From NCBI RefSeq assembly GCF_001678905.1, contig NZ_CP012117.1:1240001-1304000 (forward strand): a DNA stretch of 64,000 nucleotides, in the 5' to 3' direction. Below are positions 7,858 through 15,858 of this stretch, in pieces. The notes beneath the pieces are model-generated. The model saw only the letters and a program-made list of their open reading frames with translations. It was not told where the DNA came from and ran no database searches. Both the position numbers and the translations under genes were made by a program. How positions within the stretch are numbered: position 1 is the stretch's first letter; each line of letters opens with the position of its first letter. The stretch is from Dermabacter vaginalis. GTDB taxonomy: Bacteria > Actinomycetota > Actinomycetes > Actinomycetales > Dermabacteraceae.

Positions 7858-9689
7858 AACCTCAGGGCACGCGTACGACGTGCGTATTCATCGAGAATTG
7901 GCCCGTGCTCACCGCGGTTGAGGGGTATGAGCGCGCAAACAAAGAAGCACCGAGCGAGATCGCTGTCATGGAGCACCATCGAATCGTGGCCGCAAGCACC
8001 GCGGCCAGGCAGAGCGGGGTGGCGCTCGGCATGAAGAAGCGTGCCGCCGAGGCGCTATGCCCGCGTATTGCGATTGTGGAGCGTGACCTCGATGCCGAGT
8101 GGCGCGTGTTTGAAAGCGTATGCTCAGCCGTCGACACGGTCGCGTCCGGGATCGAACCTCTCTCACCAGGAACACTCTTGCTTCACACGCGAGGGCCTGC
8201 ACGACACGCGGGGGGAGAGGAGCCGCTCGTGCGCGCCCTGATCGATGCCGTCGCCGATAACACGGGTTGGGAATGCTCCGTGGGGATCGCCGATGGTCCA
8301 CTCGGGGCGATTCTCGCCTCCCGCTCGGGGCGTATTGTGCTTCCGGGTGAGTCGGCGCGTTTCCTCGCGCCTTTCCCCATCGACTCACTTGCACATGCCC
8401 CCGTGGGCGCTGGTCAGCGGTTTCGGGTACCGGGGGGAGGCGAGGGGGTCGCGCGCGTGAGTGAGCTCATCGACGTGCTTCGCCGCCTCGGTATCAGCTC
8501 TCTCGGTGCGTTCGCCGATCTTCCTCGTGCCTCGGTGAGTGCGCGGTTTGGAGCCCTCGGCGTTCTTCTGCATACTCTCGCGTGTGGAGCCGAGATCGGC
8601 GAGGGCAAGCGTGAGCGGCCAGCTCAACCGATCCTCGTGGAACGGCACCTCGAGCCGCCACTCGAACGCATCGATCAAGCAGCGTTCATCGCGCGTCCCC
8701 TCGCCGAAGAGCTCGAGGAAGAGCTGCGTCAGCGCGGCCTTGCATGCATGGGCTTGCGCATCGTCGCACGCGGCGAAAACGGAAGCGAGATTGAACGCAC
8801 GTGGCGCCACGAGGGCGCCCTAAGCATTCGCGATGTCGTGGACCGCGTGCGTTGGCAGTGCGATGGTTGGATACTTGCGGCTGAACGCGAGGCTTCCCGT
8901 CCCGGCGGGCCCCGTCATGGAGCTCCTTGTGCGGGATCCATCGTGCACATTCAGCTCATCCCTGTGCACACCGAGAGCGCGGGGGAGTATGCGCCGGGGC
9001 TGTGGGGGCGTGCGAGCACAGCCGAAAAGCGCGCCGCGCGCGCCCTCACACGCGTGCAGTCGCTCGCGGGGGAGCGGTCCGTGCTTGTGCCCGCCGAAAA
9101 GGAGGGGCGTTTCTTGCGCGAGGCAATCGCGGTGCGCCCCTTCCGCACGGCGCCCGCGCGCGAGCGCCGCGAGGGGCCCTGGATTGGATCTCTACCGCGT
9201 CCACTGCCCGCCACGGTTTTCACCCAGCAGATTGCGGCGCAGCTTATGGGCGAAGGGCGAGCGGTCTATGTGAGTGCGCGTGGCCTTCTCACGGGCGTGC
9301 CTGCTCATCTCGTCCTTATGCGCGAGGAAAGAAGCAGCTGCGAGATGAGAAGCGAGCGCGCGGCGGATACAGCAACCGCAGCAAATCTTCACACCTGCGC
9401 ACGCGATGTCGCGGCCGTGAGGAGTTCTCGAACGGGTGCGAGCCACGGCGATGAGCACCGTGAGGGTGAGGAGTGCGCTCCCCTTCCCGCGGCACTGCGC
9501 CACTTCGGCTACGAGAGGCTTCTCCCTATCGCACACTACAGCGCCCCCATGCTCATCGATCAGCGGTGGTGGAGCGAGGGAGAAGGAAGCCGCAGGGGAG
9601 CGCGGCTTCAGGTCGTGCTCGAAAGCGGTGAAGCGCTCGCGCTGCTCTCGAGGGAGCGCACGTGGGAAGTAGAGGCGATCTATGACTAG
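7854..9689 (+). CDS. imuB: ImuB, Y-family polymerase-like mutasome subunit
   Basis: A 611-residue protein with the Y-family polymerase fold but without its catalytic acids: the N-terminal strand reads CVFIENWPV where active enzymes have a metal-binding Asp, and the SxDE motif is replaced by IEPLSPGTLLLHTRG. This matches ImuB, an inactive scaffold that links DnaE2 to the beta clamp and ImuA'. Palm, finger and thumb-like regions span about residues 1-260, with RISELIDVLRRLGISSLGAFADLP as the helix-hairpin-helix region. The C-terminal half is long, charged and low in complexity. The start is GTG at 7854, overlapping the imuA stop (GTGA). It is separated from dnaE2 by 41 bases. Confidence 0.88.
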   Translation: MKPQGTRTTCVFIENWPVLTAVEGYERANKEAPSEIAVMEHHRIVAASTAARQSGVALGMKKRAAEALCPRIAIVERDLDAEWRVFESVCSAVDTVASGIEPLSPGTLLLHTRGPARHAGGEEPLVRALIDAVADNTGWECSVGIADGPLGAILASRSGRIVLPGESARFLAPFPIDSLAHAPVGAGQRFRVPGGGEGVARVSELIDVLRRLGISSLGAFADLPRASVSARFGALGVLLHTLACGAEIGEGKRERPAQPILVERHLEPPLERIDQAAFIARPLAEELEEELRQRGLACMGLRIVARGENGSEIERTWRHEGALSIRDVVDRVRWQCDGWILAAEREASRPGGPRHGAPCAGSIVHIQLIPVHTESAGEYAPGLWGRASTAEKRAARALTRVQSLAGERSVLVPAEKEGRFLREAIAVRPFRTAPARERREGPWIGSLPRPLPATVFTQQIAAQLMGEGRAVYVSARGLLTGVPAHLVLMREERSSCEMRSERAADTATAANLHTCARDVAAVRSSRTGASHGDEHREGEECAPLPAALRHFGYERLLPIAHYSAPMLIDQRWWSEGEGSRRGARLQVVLESGEALALLSRERTWEVEAIYD

Positions 9690-9730
9690 GTACAGCGCGG
9701 GGAAGCGGGATCGCAAGAAAAGAGGCGGGC

Positions 9731-12700
9731 ATGAGTAAATGGTTTCTAGGGCCGCCCTCGTGGCGCGATCTCGAGGCGGTTCTCAGTGATCGGCCCACAC
9801 CCGTGCGCCCCACGGTGCGCGTCATCCGTACCGGGGTAGGCGAGAAGCCTGAGCATAGCGGCGAGGGCGAAGAGCAAACACGCCCTCGCCAGGCGGGAAG
9901 TAGGCACGAGATCCCCTTCGCCGAGCTCCACGCACACTCACACTTCAGTTTTCTCGACGGAGCTTCGAGTCCCGAGGACATGGTTGAGGAAGCGGCTCGG
10001 CTTGGGCTTCGCGGTCTGGCCCTCATCGATCACGATGGGTTTTACGGGGCGATTCGCTTCATGAAGGCAGCGTCCGAAGTTTCGCTTCCCACCGTCTACG
10101 GCGCGGAGCTCACGCTTCCCGCGGGGTTTACGGCTGCCCTCACGGGGGAGTCCTCGACCGCCACGCCGGCTCATCCCGCCGTTGCGAGCGCCGCCCGGAC
10201 GGGAAGCGCCGACCCCGAGGGTGAACACCTCGTGCTTCTCGCTCGCGGAATCGCGGGGTATAGGCGGCTTTCTTCCCTTATGGCGCGCGCACATCTCGCC
10301 GGTCCCGGCAAGGGCGAGCCGCTTTATCGTTTCGAAGCTGTGCGGGAGGCCCTCGCGAGCGGGGATGTCGTCGCGCTCACGGGCTGCCGAAAATCACCTT
10401 TTGTGCAAGAGGCTCTAGCGGTTCTGCCGCAAGGGGATATGGAGGCTTCGGCATGTGCTGCCGCGCGAGGAATCGAGGCTGCGCTCCAGGCAACCGGAAT
10501 GCTCCACGCGGGGGATGCCGTGCCTTCTCACATGCCTCGGCCGCCGCGCGTGATCATCGAGCTTCCGCTCACGGGTGAGGCTCTCGAATCAGAGCTTCAC
10601 GACGCCCTCGCTCAAGGCGCGCGCATCGTGCGCGAAGAGCACGGCCTAAGTGAAGCCGAACTGCCCGTTGCTCTCACCACCAACGCGCACTACGCACGCC
10701 CGGAGAATAAGCACCTTGCGGACACCCACGCCGCGCTTCGCGCACGGCGAAGCCTCGCCGACGCCGACCCCTACCTCCCCTCGCGGCTTGCCCATCTCAG
10801 GAGCGGGGCGGAACTCACCCAGCTCGTCCCGCGCTATCCGCGCGCGATCACCACCGCCGCGAGCCTTGCGTCAACGCTTGCCTTCGATCTTTCACTCGCC
10901 GCCCCCAACCTTCCACCAGCCCCCACCCCCGAGGGGCACGGTGAGGAAAGCTGGCTTCGATCCCTCACCGAGCGCCTCGGCGAGAAACGCTACGGCCCGC
11001 GAGAAAATCCCCGTGTTGAGGGGGCGTGGGAGCAGGTCGACCACGAGCTTCGTGTCATCACTGATCTGGGCTTTCCGGGGTACTTCCTCATCGTCTACGA
11101 CATCGTCGAATTTTGCCGCACCCATGGCATCCTGTGTCAGGGGAGGGGCTCCGCCGCCAACTCCGCCGTGTGCTACTGCCTCGGCATCACGTCGGTCGAT
11201 CCCGTTTTTCACGGACTTCTCTTCGAACGTTTCCTTGCACCCGAGCGGGACGGCCCTCCGGACATCGACGTCGACATTGCCGCCGATAGGCGAGAGGAAG
11301 TCCTTCAGTATGTTTTCGAGCGGTACGGGCGCGAGAACGCCGCGCAGGTCGCGAACGTCATTTCCTACAAGGCGAGGCTCGCGGTACGCGACGCGGCGCG
11401 CGCGCTCGGCTATAGCGTGGGGCAGCAGGATGCGTACGCGAAAACAATCGAACGTTCCTTCTCTTCGCTGAGCGATGCGAACATTCCACGCGATGTGAAA
11501 GACCTCGCGACTCAGCTTCGCGATGCCCCGCGCCACCTCGGCATTCACTCGGGCGGAATGGTGCTGTGCGATCGTCCCGTGATCGATGTCGTCCCGGTCG
11601 AACACGCACGCATGGAGGGCCGAACCGTCGTGCAGTGGGACAAAGACGACTGCGCCGATGCGGGGCTCGTGAAGTTCGATCTCCTCGGCCTCGGTATGCT
11701 CACGGCTCTCGATCACGCCTTCGAGATCGTCGCGCGCGTTCACGGTGAAGCGTTCACCCTCGCGAGCATCCCGCAAGAGGACCCCGCGCTCTACGACATG
11801 CTGTGCAGCGGAGACGCGGTGGGCGTGTTCCAGGTCGAATCTCGTGCGCAGATCGCGACTCTTCCACGCCTCAAGCCGCGCGAATTTTACGATCTCGTTG
11901 TCGAGGTCGCACTCATCCGCCCCGGTCCTATCCAGGGTGGGAGCGTCCACCCGTATCTGCGCAGGCGCTCCGGAGCAGAAGATGTCACCTACCTCCACCC
12001 GCTTCTCGAAAAATCCCTCGGCCGCACTCTCGGGGTGCCGCTCTTCCAAGAACAGCTCATGCAGATGATGATCGACCTCGCGAGCTTCACGCCGTCGCAG
12101 GCGGATCAGCTTCGCCGCGCGATGGGATCGAAACGCTCGACACGGAAAATGGCCGCGATGCGCGAATCGATGTTTGAGGGCATGGCCGCAAACGGCCTTA
12201 CGCCTGAACAGTGCGAACTCGTGTACCGCAAGATCCTCGCGTTCGCGAGCTACGGCTTTCCCGAGTCACACGCGTACTCTTTCGCCTATCTCGTGTACGC
12301 GAGCGCGTTTCTCAAATGTCACTTTCCCGCGGCATTCACGGCCGCGCTCCTTCGGAGCCAACCGATGGGCTTTTATTCGCCGCAGTCCCTCGTTGCCGAC
12401 GCTCGCCGACACAGCGTTGAGGTGAGGGGCGTGGACATCACCCGCAGCGACGCGTGGGCGAACCTGGAGCTCGATGCCGAGCATGCGGCTTATACCTTCG
12501 CTGCGCGCGCGAAGGCGCACGACGGCGCCCACCCACCACAGGTACGGGGGAGTGAGGCGACGAGTGGCCCCGTGATCCGGCTCGGGCTCGAATCGGTGCG
12601 AGGGATCTCCCGCACGCTCGCAAAGCAGATTTGTGAGGAGCGCGCACGCGCACCCTTCCGCTCAATCGCGGATCTCGCGCACCGCACGGGCCTCGATACA

Positions 12701-13270
12701 CGTCAGCTCGAGGCACTCGCCACGGCGGGGGCGCTCGACGCACTCGCGCCTTCGAGGCGCGCCGCCCTCTGGAGCGCGGGCACGGCGGGAGCCGTGAAGC
12801 CCGGGATGATCCCCGGACTCGCATTCGCGCAGAAGGCCCCGACGCTGCCTGGGATGAGCGACGCCGAGCTCGTGGCCGCCGATACGTGGGCCACGGGAGT
12901 TTCCCCCGCGCGCCACCCGTTCACGCTTGCCCGCGAAAGCGCGCGCGAGGGGGGTGTGCTTCGCATCGAGGACGCCAAGAAAGTCGCGCATGGCACGCGT
13001 GTGTGGACGGCCGGCATAATCACCCATCGCCAGCGACCCGCGACCGCCACGGGCATCACGTTCCTTGGTCTCGAGGATGAAACGGGCATCCTCAACGTCG
13101 TGTGCTCGCACGGTTTCTGGAGTGCCAACAGGGCACTTCTTCGTACCGCGCCCGCGGTTCGCGTGCGCGGCCTCGTCGAGCGCAACGAGGACGGCGTTGT
13201 CAGTTTCCTCGCCGATGCCGTCGAGCCGCAGTCGCTCGAGGCGACCACGACCTCGAGGAACTTTTGCTAG
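9731..13270 (+). CDS. dnaE2: Error-prone DNA polymerase III alpha, DnaE2
   Basis: A C-family DNA polymerase of 1179 residues, the DnaE2 size class (DnaE1 is about 1180 but has a different N-terminus and partners). It performs SOS translesion synthesis with ImuA/ImuB. The PHP domain starts at AELHAHSHFSFLDGASSPEDMV (HAHSHFS about 67-73). The palm holds RGSAANSAVCYCLGIT and the catalytic PPDIDVDIAADRREEV, followed by GIHSGGMVLCDRPV. Helix-hairpin-helix and OB parts lie near the C-terminus (RGISRTLAKQICEERARAPF; VWTAGIITHRQRPATATGITFLGLED). A weak AGAGG-type ribosome site precedes ATG 9731. The stop TAG shares the palindrome CTAG (13267-13270) with the stop of the opposite gene, so no terminator fits between them. 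Confidence 0.95.
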   Translation: MSKWFLGPPSWRDLEAVLSDRPTPVRPTVRVIRTGVGEKPEHSGEGEEQTRPRQAGSRHEIPFAELHAHSHFSFLDGASSPEDMVEEAARLGLRGLALIDHDGFYGAIRFMKAASEVSLPTVYGAELTLPAGFTAALTGESSTATPAHPAVASAARTGSADPEGEHLVLLARGIAGYRRLSSLMARAHLAGPGKGEPLYRFEAVREALASGDVVALTGCRKSPFVQEALAVLPQGDMEASACAAARGIEAALQATGMLHAGDAVPSHMPRPPRVIIELPLTGEALESELHDALAQGARIVREEHGLSEAELPVALTTNAHYARPENKHLADTHAALRARRSLADADPYLPSRLAHLRSGAELTQLVPRYPRAITTAASLASTLAFDLSLAAPNLPPAPTPEGHGEESWLRSLTERLGEKRYGPRENPRVEGAWEQVDHELRVITDLGFPGYFLIVYDIVEFCRTHGILCQGRGSAANSAVCYCLGITSVDPVFHGLLFERFLAPERDGPPDIDVDIAADRREEVLQYVFERYGRENAAQVANVISYKARLAVRDAARALGYSVGQQDAYAKTIERSFSSLSDANIPRDVKDLATQLRDAPRHLGIHSGGMVLCDRPVIDVVPVEHARMEGRTVVQWDKDDCADAGLVKFDLLGLGMLTALDHAFEIVARVHGEAFTLASIPQEDPALYDMLCSGDAVGVFQVESRAQIATLPRLKPREFYDLVVEVALIRPGPIQGGSVHPYLRRRSGAEDVTYLHPLLEKSLGRTLGVPLFQEQLMQMMIDLASFTPSQADQLRRAMGSKRSTRKMAAMRESMFEGMAANGLTPEQCELVYRKILAFASYGFPESHAYSFAYLVYASAFLKCHFPAAFTAALLRSQPMGFYSPQSLVADARRHSVEVRGVDITRSDAWANLELDAEHAAYTFAARAKAHDGAHPPQVRGSEATSGPVIRLGLESVRGISRTLAKQICEERARAPFRSIADLAHRTGLDTRQLEALATAGALDALAPSRRAALWSAGTAGAVKPGMIPGLAFAQKAPTLPGMSDAELVAADTWATGVSPARHPFTLARESAREGGVLRIEDAKKVAHGTRVWTAGIITHRQRPATATGITFLGLEDETGILNVVCSHGFWSANRALLRTAPAVRVRGLVERNEDGVVSFLADAVEPQSLEATTTSRNFC

Positions 13271-15858
13271 CCCGCGGCCCGTGCAACCCCTATGCTCGGC
13301 GCCTGTCGCGGGGCCGAGGAAGGCTTCACTCGGCGTGCCCCGCGCGAGAACACGAGCGTGAGGGCAAAACTCACGGCGGCGAAGAGGGCGAGTTCCGCGA
13401 GAGTCGTTCCAGTCGAGACGATCGCACCGCCGAGGGCAGCACTCACGAGACCCTGGGATGCAACGGTGAGCGGCATGAATGCAGTGAGGGACTGCAAGAG
13501 CGAGGGGGCACTCTCGAGCGGGAGGATCCCCACGAGGGCAACGACTTGAAGCACGAGGACGATGATTGACACCACTCGCCCCACTCGCACACCACACACG
13601 GTCAGAAGCATTTGATGCACGATCGCGAAGCACAGGGCCGCGGCTACCGTAATGGCGGCCACCGAGGCAAGCGACGCCACGGGCACGCCGAAGGCCACGA
13701 GCAAGCCGATCACCAAGAGCGCCTGGCAAGCGGCAACGACGAGCGGCCACAGAAGCGACCGCAAAGCCACCCGCCACATGGGACGGGCCGAATCGAGGAA
13801 CCTCTCACGAAGCGCCGGCCACACGAGGAAAATCCCGAAGGCGCCAAGCCACAGGCCGAGTGCCGCGACGAAGGGGAACGTCGCGACGGCGCCGCCATCG
13901 GCTTCGTTTTCGCGCGTCGTCGAAAGCGTCACGGCTTTCGTGCTCACCTCGGAGAGGTGCTTGCGTTCAGTTTCGGAATAGCTCGGGACTTCCTCGGCGC
14001 CGTCCCGAAGGCCGCTCGCGAGTTCGCCACTGCCGTCCGCGAGGCCGCGAGTGCCGTCCGAAAGCTGAGTGGTGCCGTCGGCGAGGCCATGTGCGCCCTC
14101 CACGAGAGGCGCGGTGCCCGAGGCAAGCTTGGATGTGCCGTTCGCAAGCCCATCAGCACCCTCGGCAAGCTGCCCCGTGCCCGAGGCGAGCTCGCTCGTC
14201 CCTCCCGCGAGTCCCTTGGCACCCTCGTCGACCTGGGCTGCGCCGCTCGAAAGCTTTCCGGCGCCATCGGCAAGCTGCGTTGCCCCGTCGCGAGAGGCAT
14301 CGATGCCATCAGCGACTTGCGCCGCTCCCGGGGCCAGCTGCGCCGCACCATCTCCGAGCTTCGCGATCCCACCGTTCAGCTGATTGATGCCGTCCACGAG
14401 TTGCGGAGCGGCGTCGGCGGAGGCCGATGCGCCGTCGGCAAGCTTTCGCGCGCTCGGCGTAAGGCCCGGGTTCTCACGCGACCCGTCCCCCTCGAAGACG
14501 GTGTCGACGGCCTGGGGAACAACCTGCTCGGAAAGTGCTGATCGCACGCCATTCACGCCTTCCTCGCTCATCTGGGTGAGCCCGCCGCACATGTCGTCGA
14601 GACCCAAGACACGCGGGTCCCCGCTAAGGCGAGGATCAGCGCTAAAGGCCTGTTCGAGTTCCGTACAGCTCGCGGCGAGTGTGCTCATCGATTCCGCGAA
14701 GCCCGGTTGACCGTCGCGCCCCGTGTCGAATGCTTGATCGATACCATGCTGAAGACCCTGCGTGAGTCCCTCTTGGGCTTGGGGGAGTCCTGAAGCGTAC
14801 TGCTCGAGGCCTTCCGCCAGCTGCTGCGCGCCGCCCGCGAGTCCGGGATTTTCCGCGCTCCCGTCGCCATTGACCCCCGACGCGAGCTTTTCGGCGCCCT
14901 GGCGAAGCCCGGGCTGCGCGTCGGTGCCGTTGAGTCCGTCGGCAAGCTGGGCAACACCTCCAGAAACCTTATGTGCGCCATCGGAAAGCGCACCGAGGCC
15001 CGTCGAGAGGTCGTGCGCGCCACCGGCGAGCCCGTCCGTTCCGGACGCAAGCACGCCCGTGCCGTCCGCGAGTTTGTGTGCACCGTCGGAGAGTTTCTTC
15101 GTTCCCTGATCAAGACCGCGCACGCCATCGGCGAGTTTCCCCGCACCGTCGTCGAGCGAGACCACGCCGCCATTCAGTTCGTCAATTCCTGTGGCGAGCT
15201 TACCGGCGCCGTCGTCGAGGCCTTTCGCGCCGTCGGCGAGTTCGTGGGCACCGTCGGACAGTTCACCTGCGCCATCGGCGGACTTGGTGAAGCCGTCTTT
15301 GAGGCTGTTGAAGCCCACGTACATTCCCTCGAGGTACTGCTTTGTCATCGTTCCGTTGAACTCGCTCGCAACGACCTGGGTAATGGCCTGGCCCACCATC
15401 GAGTCGAGCATGCCCGAGGAGTCATTCGTGTTGACGATCACGGTGGCCTGGCGAGCATCGGTCTTGCCCATGGTTCCCAGGTTGTTGCTGAAGTCCTTGG
15501 GGATCACGACGACCGCGGAATAGGTGCCGTCCTCGAGTCCGGCTTCGGCGTCTTTCTGCGTCGTGAGTTGCCAATCAAAGCCCGTGGAGTCGAGGTTTAC
15601 CGAGCTGCCGTCGGAACCATCTCCCTCCATGGTGCCCGGCTGCGTGAGCGCCCCCGCGAGAAGCCTTCCGAAGGGGACGGTTTGCGTGTGCCCGTCCACC
15701 TCCATTTCCGTTCCCTCATCGAGGTTGACCACGGCTGCGGGCACATTTTCGAAGCCCGACGCGCGGTCTTTGAGCGCCCATATGCCGACCCCCGCCACGA
15801 GGAGCGGCAAGAGCACAACGACGAGAAGGGCTTTCGGGAAGCGAGCGAGGGTTTTCAT
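13267..15858 (-). CDS. YhgE/Pip-type membrane protein with Leu-Gly heptad repeats
   Basis: An 863-residue membrane protein with one N-terminal span (about residues 9-28), a large external region, and a C-terminal membrane domain of about five or six helices (from residue 660 on). This is the layout of YhgE/Pip proteins, relatives of ABC-2 permeases that include phage-infection and type VII secretion-linked proteins. The external region has two blocks of heptads of the xxxLxxG kind (about 185-375 and 467-622) flanking an insert with two cysteines (398, 424). Translation is coupled to the upstream MMPL transporter (ATGA at 15855-15858). They probably form an envelope lipid or drug export unit regulated by the divergent TetR. 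The exact function is unknown. Confidence 0.85.
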   Translation of the reverse strand: MKTLARFPKALLVVVLLPLLVAGVGIWALKDRASGFENVPAAVVNLDEGTEMEVDGHTQTVPFGRLLAGALTQPGTMEGDGSDGSSVNLDSTGFDWQLTTQKDAEAGLEDGTYSAVVVIPKDFSNNLGTMGKTDARQATVIVNTNDSSGMLDSMVGQAITQVVASEFNGTMTKQYLEGMYVGFNSLKDGFTKSADGAGELSDGAHELADGAKGLDDGAGKLATGIDELNGGVVSLDDGAGKLADGVRGLDQGTKKLSDGAHKLADGTGVLASGTDGLAGGAHDLSTGLGALSDGAHKVSGGVAQLADGLNGTDAQPGLRQGAEKLASGVNGDGSAENPGLAGGAQQLAEGLEQYASGLPQAQEGLTQGLQHGIDQAFDTGRDGQPGFAESMSTLAASCTELEQAFSADPRLSGDPRVLGLDDMCGGLTQMSEEGVNGVRSALSEQVVPQAVDTVFEGDGSRENPGLTPSARKLADGASASADAAPQLVDGINQLNGGIAKLGDGAAQLAPGAAQVADGIDASRDGATQLADGAGKLSSGAAQVDEGAKGLAGGTSELASGTGQLAEGADGLANGTSKLASGTAPLVEGAHGLADGTTQLSDGTRGLADGSGELASGLRDGAEEVPSYSETERKHLSEVSTKAVTLSTTRENEADGGAVATFPFVAALGLWLGAFGIFLVWPALRERFLDSARPMWRVALRSLLWPLVVAACQALLVIGLLVAFGVPVASLASVAAITVAAALCFAIVHQMLLTVCGVRVGRVVSIIVLVLQVVALVGILPLESAPSLLQSLTAFMPLTVASQGLVSAALGGAIVSTGTTLAELALFAAVSFALTLVFSRGARRVKPSSAPRQAPSIGVARAAG
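13993..15306 (-). repeat. Coding repeats: Leu-Gly heptads in two blocks
   Basis: The YhgE/Pip gene encodes tandem seven-residue units such as LADGAHK, LASGTDG, LSDGAHK and LAEGADG. They form block 1 (about 15306-14734) and block 2 (about 14460-13993), with a non-repeat segment between. At DNA level they read as recurring GCCGTCGG/GGCGAG-like words. Such repeats can recombine or be misassembled. Confidence 0.8.
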
